DNA of 64,000 bases, from the NCBI RefSeq assembly GCF_963966145.1, contig NC_091048.1:7192001-7256000 (forward strand), given 5' to 3'. The DNA is from Tenebrio molitor. Lineage: Eukaryota > Arthropoda > Insecta > Coleoptera > Tenebrionidae. The translations under genes were made by a program, and so were the position numbers. Positions within the stretch are counted from its first letter, which is position 1. Each line of letters starts with the position of its first letter. Under the pieces are notes generated by a model. It was not told where the DNA came from, ran no database searches, and worked only from the letters and a program-made list of their open reading frames with translations. Shown here in pieces: positions 46,439 to 58,187 of this stretch.

Positions 46439-47769
46439 ACTTTTATTATTTCAAGTTTTTCACTTTTTAGGCGCTCAATGAAAAAAAGAAACAGCCTTCA
46501 CGGCAGCAAAACCCAAATAAACAATAAACATAACAAAGGAAGACGAATTTAACCTCACTTTACTTGGCGCCAACTTCACTACTGATGTACTATTTAGTCA
46601 AAAACATGCGGCTTTTACCTTGAAGAACTTTCAACCGTTGGGCACTCAACGAATGGGTTACAGAATTAGAAATTGAAAGGTTTCGTTGAGACTCGTACGT
46701 TTACAAACGAAACCTTTTATAAACGGAAAATTACAGAATAAGAGGCTAAAAGCAATTTAAAAAAATTGTACCTCAAAAATTAAATGTCATTTTATTTTTT
46801 GACAGAATTTTTTAAATATTTTTTCCGAGTTCTACATGAAGCCAGTAGCTCGTGGTTAAAATTATGCTGGTTCATTCTGGGACACCTGTATATGAACATA
46901 CTTGCTGTTGGCTGTGGAAATGCGCTTTTGTTTATTTTGAATATAATAAAATTAATCATTGAGAGCGAGAGGAAAGAGTTTCACAGCGAACCGCGAGAAT
47001 ATTTTTATTTCAACACTTGTTACATTGAAAAAATGTGCATTAACAATGAATGAAAGTTATAAAACAGAAAATTGATAAAATTATCGATGTTGCCAAACTA
47101 TTAATTTGTTTCTGTTTGGGCACTTCAAATTGTAGGGTGTAAAATAGCCTCACTCTAAAATATATGTATGTATTAAGGTATTTCAGAGGAAAATTATTGC
47201 ATGGATGTTGTAGCGAAATATGAATACATACTTGCGTTTATACAGTGTTTAATAACTTATCCCAGAACAGATACTGCTTCAAGTTTACTGTGGTAAATCA
47301 TATGAAGCTTTGAAATTATCATGAGGCATCATTAAATTACCAAATGTATTTGAAGTGCTTGTCTCGTAAGCTTTGAAATAACAAAACAAAGTTGTATCAT
47401 CCAAATCTTTAACTTGGTGGGCATAGTTTTCACACACTGAGCATGTATTATAGGGAATTAATTATATTTTAAACGAAAGAAAACGTTAAACATCAAAATC
47501 AGCTCTTTATTATTCGGCGGTGTGTTACAGAATGCCCCCAAAAACTAAAACTAAACAGTTTTAAATGCAGAAGTGTGATAATTATGACATTTACGACCCA
47601 GCTGGTGTTCGATAGTTCATCACCCCAGCTGCATGCTCTTGACTTCGTCGGGGTTAAAATAAAATCCCACGCATTAACTCAAGTTCATAAAAATGTTGAC
47701 GATATAAAAAATATAAATTCTAAACATTAACTTAAGCACATAAAATATTGTCGATAAATTATACAAAAT
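46439..47769. other. 1.3-kb stretch without a recognisable gene
   Basis: AT-rich. A TE-end-like gggacacctgtata lies near 46879. Frames in it lack any known motif. Confidence 0.4.
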
Positions 47770-48463
47770 TTAACAATTAATCCGAATACATGAAATTTTG
47801 ACGACAGTATGAACATTTAAACATTTTCTGATTAGATATCCACAAATGTAGCGTTCAAATTTTTTTTGTAAAATGTCACTTGTGTGATAATCAAAATCAA
47901 CAATCGCTTCATTATTATTATTAGGTGCAGGTGTTTCCGATGGAGTTTCTTGAACATTAATGTCATTCAACCGTAAAAGCATTTTATCCCCATCACCTTC
48001 ACAATTCTCAGTGCTGGAATGAAATAATTTTATGCACATGACTTTTTTAAATGATCGCTGAAATTGAATGGCTGTGGGATTAATGCAATTTCCATTTTGT
48101 TGGTGAATTGTACCAAAGAAGTTCTCCAAAACATCCTGATTCATTCTCCTTGTTAAAAGGAAAGAATATTTGTCTCCTAGTTGAAAATTCCACAAATGTA
48201 GCAATCCACTAATTGTAATTTTGAAACAATTTAGGAATTTTATACGATTAGTGACATCGTTACCAGTTTTGTCGATTACTTTAAGAGTCGTAAAAACTTG
48301 ATAACATTCGCTTAGAAAGTCTATTTGATATTTTTCTCCTTTAAAAGCCCTATTAAATTTTTTTGCCTGTGAGGTATGTAATGAATTCAAAAGGTCGAAT
48401 AACTTGTCAATCATTTCGATAAATTCAGCCGTGGTAACGGCACTGGCAGGTATCGCCCCAAAC
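47770..48463 (-). pseudogene. P-element-like transposase, C-terminal part
   Basis: From 48463 the frame reads RFGAIPASAVTTAEFIEMID, then FKITISGLLHLWNFQLG and FLLTRRMNQDVLENFFGTIH, and a final Cys block (ERYICGYLIRKC). These are the conserved C-terminal blocks of P-element/THAP9 transposases. The frame is open for 215 codons. The N-terminal THAP and catalytic core are missing upstream, where hAT sequence begins at about 48475. Confidence 0.85.
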
Positions 48464-48545
48464 CTAATACAGAGTGTCTCTTACTCAGTCTTTGTTTATT
48501 TATAAATATTGGAGCTTTGCAATAATTTTAAATGATTATTATCAG

Positions 48546-49302
48546 TTACAACATAATTATCATATTATCATTTTGCAACTTTGAGCGTAACATGCAAATA
48601 GCATTAAGAGATTCTGATCCCAATTTGTTGCGCTTTTTGGACTTCACGTCATTCATTATTGAAAAGATGCGTTCAGCCTCTGCGTTACTGTGAGGTAAAA
48701 TTATAACAAGATGTGCTAACTGACTTACATTTTTAAATAAAAAATCATTATTTAAAGATTCCTCATTAGCAATTATCTTCCAAAATTCAGAAGGTTTAAG
48801 TTGACTGATTTTTTGAACTTCATTTTCATCAAAATGGTATTTTAAATTTCGCAACTCCACTTCAACTTCTTCAGGTCTGAACATGTTTATTAATTTGCCT
48901 ATATTCACGTGATCTGGAGATGTCAAACACAATAAATCTGATGGATTTATAAATCTCATCTGTTCAAACAGTGTATCAGTGAGAGGCAAACGTTGTTGTA
49001 TTTCTTTTGTAACATCTTGGTAAAACTTAAGGCAATTTTTTCGAAAATTTGTTAAATCAACAGAATTGGTAATATTGCAATCACTTAAAAATTTTTTGCA
49101 CTTCGAACCTAAATATATTTTTTCCAATTCTAATATATTTCTGGGATTAAAAGGATTGATATCTAATTCAGTTTTTGTTAGAAAGTTTTGGGCAAATTTA
49201 TAAAATAATCTTCTGCTTTCTTTAAATATTCTACCTATTAAAATTTGACGGCTCTGAAACAAGGCATTAAATTCATTTTCCGTTGACCGCTTGTTAATTT
49301 CA
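48546..49302 (-). pseudogene. hAT transposase, C-terminal half
   Basis: An open frame of about 250 codons ends with LVIILPHSNAEAERIFSIMN and KSKKRNKLGSESLNAICMLR, the hAT dimerisation block. Upstream is helical filler without catalytic motifs. The reading extends to about 49302 without an ATG (KRSTENEFNALFQ), so it is a truncated copy. Confidence 0.8.
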
Positions 49303-49328
49303 ATATTAATGAATTATTTTGTCTAAAA

Positions 49329-49362
49329 TATAGTGTATTAATGGACCTCATTAATACACTAT
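49329..49362. repeat. Perfect short palindrome
   Basis: atagtgtattaatg, 5 bp, then its complement. Confidence 0.7.
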
Positions 49363-49848
49363 TTTTCATTAATCAACGATTTGTGCGATTTTGACGTTTT
49401 GATGATATTTTGATGTATAAACAACCTCGAACATGCATTGTTTGCACTTACCAACACTGCAGCAGGTAGTGCAGCAGGGTTTTCTATATTTTCTAGCTCC
49501 ATAACTGCACAATTACGAATTCACTTTTTCAAAAGCCGACCTTTTTGGTTATAATTTGCACGTCATATTTTTCAAAGGTAACTAGGTTTACTTAGCAACC
49601 GTAATTTTTATGTGAAATTGAATGTGAATGGAGTTGACGTGTTCTGACACTCTTTGTGGAAAAGTGAACAGAAAGTGTTGAAAAATTTTAAAATGGCCTA
49701 CCCTGAGGACAAAAAAAGGATGAAGGTATTTTATAAAGCCTCATCTTTATCGAAAAAGATGAAATTGGTTTTGATTTGGCTTCAATTTGAAATTTTGTCA
49801 CAAAAAAAAAAGTTTGCGGTCAACGAAAAATTTTTGTAATCAACTCTT

Positions 49849-49950
49849 TTGTTAATGGGCGATTAATAATCTCAACTATTAAAGCCACTCACTCGCTACA
49901 CTCGTTCGTGCTTTAAACAGTTTCGATTATTAATCGCCTTCATTAACAAA
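49849..49950. mobile_element. Foldback MITE with Ctcg apex
   Basis: Inverted arms gttaatgggcgattaataat and complement surround cactcgctacactcgttcg. Confidence 0.65.
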
Positions 49951-50024
49951 CTAGTTTATTAAATAACTATTAAACGATTCAATGTATGTTTCATAAAATA
50001 AAAATATGCTTTTTTCCCCTACCG

Positions 50025-50063
50025 CACAGTGGGCCAAACGACTATAAAATGTGGACAAAATTA
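50025..50063 (+). repeat. Left Transib TIR: heptamer, 23-bp spacer, nonamer
   Basis: CACAGTG (50025-50031) equals the consensus V(D)J heptamer. The spacer 50032-50054 is exactly 23 bp. ACAAAATTA (50055-50063) matches 6 of 9 positions of the ACAAAAACC nonamer. Confidence 0.9.
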
Positions 50064-50560
50064 TGATTATGATTTTAATGGCATATAATAGGCGTAAGTA
50101 ACATGGGAAAAATAATGAAAACATTCAAAATAGATAGGGGTGGTTTTTAGAGGGGTGTTTTTTCCAAAATCGGGACAAAAAAGTACAATTTTAATTATAA
50201 TGAGTTACAATTGGCCCAACTAATACGGAAACATTAATGAAAAAAATATAAAGTGGACAGGGGTGATTTTAAGGGGTGTTTTTGTTCATAAAAACGTTAC
50301 TAAATTTTCTTTCACAGTCACTATGTTCACAAACATCTCTAATACCATGAAAATAAAGAAACAAATTTGAGACCCGAGGGTGTGTCCTAAGGGGTGGTTT
50401 TCTGGTAAAGTTATGAAGATTATGAGTTTTTTTTTAACTCAACTATATTCAGAATAAGCCATAGACTATGTATAGTAAATAAAAAAAAATTAATTGCAGG
50501 GTGGTTATTTAATGAAGTAATACGCCAAATGACCATGTATGAAATGTGGACAAAACTATT
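50064..50560. repeat. Degenerate subterminal repeats, period about 120 bp
   Basis: ggggtggtttttagaggggt recurs in altered form near 50137, 50258, 50382 and 50498. Copies resembling the TIR spacer also occur (ccaaatgaccatgtatgaaa then tgtggacaaaa near 50524; ttggcccaactaat near 50213). They lie between the transposase stop and the left TIR. Confidence 0.55.
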
Positions 50561-52170
50561 TAGAATTTGTATTGCTATAAAAACACTGCTTTAAGATTTT
50601 AAATTATACAAAAGCTTTGCTTAACGACTTCTTAATTAGTTTTATATAGAAAAGTGGTTACAGAAAAATAGAAAAATAAATTATTTTTCAGTCACTACTG
50701 CTATCGGAGTGTGTTTCACTAGATTCTTCCGAGATGTCGTCTGATATGATGGCCGTTAAATTTTGCTCTTCTTCACTTGGGGGAGATAAAAGCTGTAGAA
50801 CTTCCGCAGAAAGACTTTTCCTTAATTTTTGAGGCAGCTTTCTGAGTGGATCCGATGAAACAAGCAATAGATTGAGTAAGTCCTGGTTCGTGGTTTCTCT
50901 GATACTTTTCTTGTGTGACTTCTTCTATAAAGTTTCAAATCCTTATTTCTGGTTTCTTGTGCTTCTTCAGAAAGCTGTCCCATTGGAAGTAAAGCATGAA
51001 TAATGATTTCTGCACCATGAATAAGAATTTTGTGCATTGAAGCAGGCATGTAGTACCACGGATAAAGCTGTACATAAAGTTGGGCTGTTTGCAAAGCATA
51101 ATTTTTAAAAGCTTGTACATTTAATTGGAAGCCGGAAGAAATAGCTTCAAGTATCACGGAACAGTTTTTAATAAGCCCTTTGTCGATACCGGTAATGTTT
51201 GCTGATATTTCAAGATTCCTAAAAAAACGTCGAGCAGTGTTACCATCGTTTGAAGTACCACTACCTCCAGGCTTTACGTGGTCAACCAATAATCCTAACT
51301 GAGTTTTAAAATCTTCTTGCACTCTCTTTTTTCTATTTGCAAATAATTCCCTCTCTTAAGGTTGTCTAACTTGCCACTTTTTAAAATCTAAACGGTAAGA
51401 AATATGAATAATACACTCAAAAAACCTTATCAAAGCGTACAATGGCGACAAACCAAAACGATATGCGGTTTCATCGACTTCTCTTGCGGTTACTCCCGCC
51501 ACATTGTTCATTTGGGTAGGAGTTGCATTGCAAATATAGCATTTCTGTGCAGATGTTGTATCAGTTATGGCATTACAAATCTTACCATCTAACATTGTAA
51601 GTGCCATTTGGTGTGTTACAAAAAACGTTTTGTTTGCGACACGAACTTGGGTTTTCTTTAGATCACTAATTTGCTTTTCAATATAATCTATTTCGTGTTT
51701 TGAAATTTCGGTTGTTTCTTTTTTAAATTGCAAGCGAATAGGCCTACAATATCTGACCGAAGAAGGCCGCGGATTTTGCCACAAAATAACTTTATTTGGT
51801 GCCGAACTTGAATATAATTGAAGCGGTACAAACGAACTTATAAACATGTCACTGTCACGCAAATTTTCCCTTGACTTTTGCTTATATTCACTGTGTCCCA
51901 TACTTCCGTCACAGCCCCACTTTGAAACAAGCACAAGCTCTTGCACAATATTATGAGACACGGCTGCAAACACGTCTTCTTGCGATAAAGCAATTCTTCT
52001 GACAGTTAAAGTTCGATTTATAGATTGACGTCCGTACGTATGACGCAAACGTTGACGGTGCCGCTGACGCTGACGTGCCGTAGTCGACGACAGACCATTT
52101 TATAAATTCGCCTGTCGCATTCGGTACGCAAGCGCAATTGCGCAAAAGTAAAAAAGTCAAAAAATTAGTG

Positions 52171-53476
52171 ATGGCGGACCAAGACACAAGTTTATTGTTA
52201 GCAGCTACAGGTTTGCTCATATTAGGGGCAGCTCATTTTGTTGGGACAAAAATAAGAAGGACAAGACGGTGGAAAACGCGTCCTATATATGCATCACGTT
52301 GGAAAAATGATTTCTATCGTGCAACATTTTTGCCAATGAAAGCAAACGATCCTGACCAGTTTTTTAAATACACGAGGATGACTGTAGAAGTTTTTGATAA
52401 CTTATGTAAACTACTGGAAGGAAAGCTTGTGAAGAGACGCATATCGGATCGCATCTGCCCCGAAGAAAAAATAGCAATCACTTTACAGTGGGTTACCATT
52501 CAGTTCCAACACAAAATTTATTAATAAATGTTTTTGCAGGTATTTATCGCAGGGGGTTAGTATGCAGAGTTTGGCCTGGAGCTATAAAATGGGGTTAACA
52601 ACTGTACATTCTATTGTACATGAAGTGTGCAAGGTAATATGGGATGTACTTGCTCCTCGCTATCTGAAGGAACCAACCACTCGGGAGTGGCAACAGATTT
52701 CCCAAGACTTTTATAAGTTATGGAACTTTCCCAACTGCATAGGAGCCTTAGATGGGAAACATATTAATATCCAAGCACCAGCCAACAGTGGATCCTTATT
52801 CTTCAATTATAAGAAGACCAATAGTATAGTGTTACTGGCATCATGTGATGCACGTTACATATTTAAATTGGTGGACATAGGTGCATATGGTTCGCAGAGT
52901 GATGGCGGTATTTTTCGCAATAGCATTTTTGGACAGCGGCTTGATTCTGGTTCGTTAAATGTTCCAGAAGATAATTATATTCCAAACACGAATGTAAAAA
53001 TACCATATGCTGTTGTTGCTGATGAAGCTTTTCCCCTAAAAAAATACATAATGCGTCCTTATGGAGGACGACATTTAAGCGTGGAAAAAAGGATTTTCAA
53101 TTACCGCCTGTCTCGTGCACGAAGAATGATTGAAAATACCTTTGGTATTCTGGTAGCAAGATGGCGCATTTTAAAACAAACCATTGTTGCTGATGTTGCA
53201 AACATTGATAATATGGTAAAGGCAGTGGTAGTATTACATAATTTTTGTTTAAAGGAAGGGTGTTGTAAGTTGTACTGTCCTTCGGGATATGTTGATACAG
53301 ACGACGAAAATAATGGACAATGGAGATCTGAAAGTCAACCACTAACATCTGTTGGAAGACTATCAACCAATACTGCCACCAGAGTGTGTTACCAAATCCG
53401 AGATCTTATTTGTAAATATTTTTCCTCCAACGTAGGAGCTGTTCCTTGGCAAAATGAAAGGGCATTAAGAAGATAA
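52171..53476 (+). CDS. Harbinger transposase (DDE_4 type), 417 aa, apparently intact
   Basis: Exon 1 is 52171-52487 and exon 2 is 52540-53476. The 52-bp GT-AG intron (gtgggt...ttgcag) keeps the frame (ITLQ to YLSQGVSMQS), and 1,254 nt is an exact codon multiple. The N-terminal region has a hydrophobic start (SLLLAATGLLILGAAHFVG) and basic block. Conserved blocks are GALDGKHINI (Asp about 177), VDIGAYGSQSDGGIF (Asp about 227), VVADEAFPL and MIENTFGILVARWRIL (Glu). Length and C-terminus (VPWQN) are normal for insect Harbinger transposases. ATG at 52171 is the first in frame. The protein works in the nucleus with the MADF partner. Confidence 0.92.
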
Positions 53477-53556
53477 ATGGGTACTACTGTGAATATAAAT
53501 ATTTACTTTCAAATAAAATTATGAAATACAAAATGTGTCTTAATTATTTAATTAAC

Positions 53557-54933
53557 TTAAATATCTTCTAGTAACAATACAATTGCCCGCCTTTTAGCAG
53601 AGCGTTGCTCCACTCCCATCTCTTGCAAACTTTCGGCTACGTACTGCCCAAAAGCGTTGTCTGTATTAGACTTTTCATTTCGTTGATTAATTTTTGATGC
53701 TATGTCTCGAGCCACTTCTATTAAATCATTGGCCACCTTGCGATCCTTTTGTTTTGATGGCTTATGAGCAGCAGGGGTGTTTGTAACAGCACTGGAAGAG
53801 GGAGTGACAAATTCAATTGTGCTGCTGTTTGAAAAATCTTCGTACAAAGTATTACCTGTGCACCTAGAAAATTTACTTAGAAATACTATTGCTGGCAGAA
53901 CTTGTTATAAACTTACCGTCGCTTTGGCGATAGAGTAATATCATCATTGATATCTTCAAGATATATTTCCTCTTCCACTTCCTCCAAGGGGTCTGTGCTG
54001 TTTTGTGAACAGTCCCCTGTCATAAAACTGCTGCATGCGCCTATAATAAAAAAATGATTTAATAATGTAGGTATCGTGCGCTCAAATAAAATCCTGGGCT
54101 GGGGAGCCGTTGGAAACCGTCAATTGTTGTGTTTTTTTAATTGTAAATTAATTGGAATATATTGACAGCTAACCTAAAATTTAGAAACAAAAAATCTTTC
54201 TTTGCACTGTTTTACATTAAAAATAGAATAACTTAACGAATCCTATTGTCGAAGCAAATATCTAAAGGCACCATTTGCTAAAAACAAACATGTTCAACAC
54301 TATGATGACACCATGGTGACACTATGTCCCCCTTGAACATAAACAAATGTCATTCGTGTCAAAAGGCGGGAAATTCAAATGTTCCAAATGATTCACTTTT
54401 TTCAACGCCAACTCAGAACGCATGATATGTACGGGTTCTAATTCTAAAATACATACTACTTGTTGATGCAATTGATCCAGAACAGGAAACAACTTTGGTA
54501 GCCGTGTATGTCGCTCGTGGTTTTATATAAGGAGCTAAAAAGCTCATACTCTTCATATACGGCCATATGGATTTATCGTATGACCCGTCACCAGAGCGTG
54601 TCACTATTTTCCTCTTCTCCCTGACATATCGGTCCCTTAAATTTTTCCAAATTCTGCGACAGTTTTCACCTAACATAACATAACCTGTTAGATAATTGTT
54701 TTCTATAAAGTTAACATTTTACCGGATATATGTAGTACACTGCCTATTTTCTCAAACGTTGTTTGTTTATGTTTTTCATCTTTAAACATTGGATGCGCCT
54801 TATTATAGATATTTGGTTCTACCTGAATTAGCTCGATTAACAAAGCGACATCAATCTCTAAAAGTTTCAGGTCATATTGTTATAACATTATCCAAATATT
54901 AGGTACTTACATATACTTACGTGACTCGAACAT
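53557..54933 (-). CDS. Harbinger-encoded MADF-type DNA-binding protein, 263 aa
   Basis: Five exons on the minus strand: 54933-54921, 54857-54723, 54669-54457, 54040-53917 and 53863-53557. All introns are GT-AG, and the summed length (792 nt) is an exact codon multiple ending in a stop. The N-terminus is a MADF domain (MFESQIDVALLIELIQVEPN, HPMFKDEKHKQTTFEKIG, NCRRIWKNLRDRYVREKR). A Ser/Thr linker is followed by a C-terminal oligomerisation-like block (NAFGQYVAESLQEMG). In Harbinger elements such a protein binds DNA and helps nuclear import of the transposase. The first exon is only 13 nt, so the start is an inference from frame and splice signals. Confidence 0.82.
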
Positions 54934-56088
54934 TTTTTCTCAGACTCCAATGCAACTAATAACTAATTAACACCTAACTACTTAAAATCGAAAACACTAA
55001 AAATACACCGAATCTAACAACTAATAACAAAACAAAAACAAAAGCAAGAAGAACGACCACTGCACAGTTTGAAAGGTAAAGCAAACGACTCAAAACTCAA
55101 ACAAGAAATGAGAATTTCCTATTTTGCAATGCTATATGTACGATTCCCAAAATCATAAAGCATTGTAAATTTTATTGAGGCACCTATCTACTCTTGCTCT
55201 TTTGCCGGTGCACAACGTGTCGGTTGGACCATTTTTTAAATTACATTACAAACAGATGTTATTTTGCTTCACAGCGCTTCCGAGAATTCGAATATGTATT
55301 GGGAATAAAAATATAAAATGGAATGTTTGGTCATTTTAGACAGACCAATAACAGATTTTCTGCACGTCCCCAAATAGGCTGTGAAAACAGTCGGACCTGA
55401 ACGTGAGAAGCAAAGAATTTGCAAATACTTATTACATTGTTTACAACCCAGCATCTGGGCAACCGATCACAAAACCACTCTCGTCTATCGATTTGGTTTA
55501 CCTACCCTAAGGCCAGTTATGAAATTTTTGCCGCTTTCATGTGAACTGTTAATTTTTGTCGCTGTCACGGTCATTTTTTATTTGAAGATTGCGGTAATGA
55601 GGATTGCATTTATTTTTGTTTTAATTAACGATTGAATTCAAAAATATTGAGTTGTTTTGCACCCTATTTAACTTCTGCGTGTGAACGGTGTGTACTCACT
55701 TGTTCACATAATTTTGATGTTTTGATGAGCAGCAACCATAATTTTACATTCAGTTTTTACGCCTACTTGGACTACAATATTTTATAATAACCCTGGATTA
55801 CCTGAATAAAATAATAGTAAATATTACGTGGCTTTTTCATCACGTGTTACGAGTATTTAGCGGGTAAAATTTTCTGTTTTGTGATTGGTCGAATTGAACT
55901 CCTGACGCAAGACGTTGACGCCAAAGTTGAAACATGACCAACTTTCTCGCGTACGCTTACGGGACGACGTTTACGGAAAACGTATACGTCGATTTATAAA
56001 CGGTCCAATTCGTTTCCGCTGGTTCATGTCCCGGCGGCAGCGTAAGCGGTTGCGTCGTACGTACGGACGTCAATCTATAAATCGAGCT
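54934..56088. other. Harbinger 5' (MADF side) non-coding region and TIR
   Basis: No gene is seen. The last 200 bp are rich in cgtacg/gacg steps and include the right TIR. They probably contain the promoter of the MADF gene. Confidence 0.5.
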
Positions 56089-57464
56089 TAAGTCTAAAAG
56101 AGCTTGTAATTGCACTTCCCTTAAACCTTCAGTTATGGTAATCGTTTCGTCAAGTGGGTAGCAAGCCTTTTTCGCAGCTTGAATTTTATGATAACTGGGA
56201 TATATATCCGCTTTTCTTGCCTTCGCTTGAACTCTAATTTTGACGTACTGACTTTTTGTCAATCTGGTATCTATGAATAAGGTCAATGCTTCGTCCGATG
56301 TGTATGGTTTAATTTGATCTTCGTTACTTTTGGTCCATGCTTCTCTCATTCTTGAAGGTCTGGTTGGTGTGGTCTCGACTGCTTCATAAAGTAATTTAGC
56401 AGCATCTTTGTGTCCAGCAGATCGCAGGCTCATTTGAGCTGCATATGCCAGTTCATCAGCACTGTAATGGTCACGAAGGTCCCTTGTTTTCCGCCGTTTT
56501 GATCGCTCTTCACATTCATGAAATACACCAGCAGGTCGACCACTACTTGTTGATGGTAGGTCGCGTTCATCCGCTAATTGTGTTGATTCAGTTTTGGATG
56601 GTAATTCCAGCAGACGTTGATCAAGCCAGTCGGAATTCTTTGCCAAAAATTTGCTTTTTTCTATTCTGCAGCAATTTTGCCACCGTTTTGCAATTTCACT
56701 GCAGCACCGACTAATATCCTTCTTTATTTCATGAGCAACATTATCCTTCAAATTACTAGTAATGCTGTCTATTACATGTTGTCGCTTTATGTTATTGTTC
56801 TGACCTTTCTTCTCAAGCCATATATGAAAAATGTCTCTTCTAGATTTTCGAAGAGAAACCCCTGTTGAATAAAAATAATCAATTTGATGGTCGGCCATTT
56901 ACATTAAAAACTGAGGCACTGCCATAACATTGCAAGAAAAAGACGCGATATCAGTGTGATATGCTACGTCACGTCTGAACATTTGTGGTAAGAACTTTTA
57001 AAGTAGCAACTAGTAGCAGCCAATTTTTTTAGACAATAATAAGGATAGTCTAACAAGTATTTTACACAAAGACTTTCAACTGGGCGTTGCTGGGAAAATT
57101 TTGTAGCCCAACTACAATTTTACCGTTTTAATTTTTTTACGTTACAGTTGCAAATTCTGCAAAATTTCATATATGCATGCAAAATATATACTAAAGCACT
57201 ATCATAATAACAAGTACTAACCTTGATTTACTATATCCATAGTGTTATAACCAAATAAAATAACCAAAGACGTCGTATCAACACTTATAACGCAGCGAAA
57301 GAACATAAGCACATACAACCGAAAGCGACAAATACGAAAGTTTGACTACCTGTAACTTGCCCATTTAACGGTTTGTCAGACCCTATTTTTATTTCTCAGA
57401 AAGCTGAAACATTTCTCTACGCATTATTCATGATTTAAGCCGAAAACTAAGACACTAAAATTTT

Positions 57465-57503
57465 GCATTTTGTCCACGTTTTATAGTCATTGGTCCAACT
57501 GTG
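57465..57503 (-). repeat. Right Transib TIR: heptamer, 23-bp spacer, nonamer
   Basis: Read on the minus strand: CACAGTT (57503-57497), spacer 57496-57474 of 23 bp, then ACAAAATGC (57473-57465), 7 of 9 against the consensus nonamer. Most spacer positions agree with the left end (gactataaaa, gtgg). Confidence 0.9.
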
Positions 57504-57508
57504 TACCG

Positions 57509-57917
57509 GTTAGAAATGTAGGCTGTGGATACCTCATTTGAGGTGAGAAAACTCAACTTTCTCGCTAAGGTAAGAAAGTGAATCATGAAATGTTTATGGT
57601 AAAACTGTACCAAAATACAAATGTCAAAAGTGTCAAAAGTGAAATAAAATTATTGATAAATGAAAGCCAATTCAATAAAGCAAGTTGGTAGATCAACCAT
57701 ATAATCTGGAAAATAAACAGATAAGCTAGGTAGGTAGATTACTTTACCCTGTTTATATCAAATTTTCGAACAAACGTCAAATCTTCAAATGTGATGACAA
57801 GTTAATTAAACAAATAACCCAGCCTACTATTCAATTCTCAAAATTTGCGTTTTAATCAGGAATATAACCATCTTTTTTTAACTTTTTTCAACGAAGTTGT
57901 GCCGGTAGGGAAAAAAA
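57509..57917. other. No gene recognised
   Basis: AT-rich flank of the Transib element. Confidence 0.4.
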
Positions 57918-58050
57918 TAGTATTCAAACCTTGTTAAGAAAGTGCCCTTGCAGACCTTAGGCACATACAAACCTCGCCTACGGCTCGGTTTATAATCTTT
58001 GCCTGCGGTCTGCAAGAAAGCGCTTTCTTACCTTGGTTTGAAATATACTA
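57918..58050. mobile_element. Foldback MITE with Ctcg apex
   Basis: Inverted arms tagtattcaaaccttgttaa and complement, about 40 bp, around aacctcgcctacggctcggtt. Confidence 0.7.
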
Positions 58051-58187
58051 TAATCATACTATTCGATAATGCATTTAAAATGAATTCTTGTTGTGTTGTT
58101 CTTGTGACTTCTCAATGCAGGCAGAATTAGTAGAATTAAAGTCCATTACAACCTAAACATTTTGAGTTAAAATAACATTTTAGATTT

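Larger units (their letters stand above)
52010..56088 (+). mobile_element. PIF/Harbinger element, complete, 4,079 bp
   Basis: 3-bp duplication TAA at 52007-52009 and 56089-56091. The TIRs share cgatttatagattgacgtcc and continue gtacgta-gacgcaa, about 40 bp. It carries both proteins required by Harbinger: a DDE transposase on the plus strand and a MADF/Myb-like protein on the minus strand, converging. Excision of the element restores the Transib frame exactly, confirming the ends. Confidence 0.93.
50688..56898 (-). pseudogene. Transib (RAG1-related) transposase, split by Harbinger
   Basis: The ATG is at 56898 (MADHQIDYFYSTGVSLRK); the stop is at 50688-50690 after an acidic tail (ETHSDSSSD). 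About 709 codons remain when the insertion is ignored, normal for Transib. RAG1-like motifs in order: WGCDGSMGHSEYKQ (first Asp, cf. DGMGD), NPRPSSVRYCRPIRL, CYICNAT, FGLSPLYALIRFFE, SNDGNTARRFF, MHKILIHGAEII and GQLSEEAQETRNK (terminal Glu). The second Asp is not obvious. Defects: Harbinger inserted at a Leu codon between codons 270 and 271 (in phase), a TAA at 51356-51358, and one frameshift near 50910. Two of the three look recent. Confidence 0.88.
50025..57503 (-). mobile_element. Transib element with RSS-like ends, 7,479 bp (contains a Harbinger)
   Basis: It is flanked by the 5-bp duplication TACCG (50020-50024 and 57504-57508), the length characteristic of Transib. Each end starts with a heptamer (CACAGTG left, CACAGTT right), then 23 bp and an A-rich nonamer. 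The minus-strand gene encodes a RAG1-related transposase. Without the Harbinger insertion (52010-56088) the element is about 3.4 kb, a usual Transib size. Transib is the family from which RAG1 and the recombination signals are thought to derive. Confidence 0.92.

Noticed and set aside
49654..49839. 61-codon Lys-rich frame
   Set aside because: AT-rich chance frame between TE fragments, without motif or context.
50064..50560. Satellite or minisatellite array
   Set aside because: Copies are too diverged and are confined to the Transib subterminal region, so they are better seen as part of that element.
50688..56898. A domesticated RAG1-like host gene
   Set aside because: It lies inside TIRs with a 5-bp duplication and carries a stop, a frameshift and an insertion; it is a dead transposon copy.
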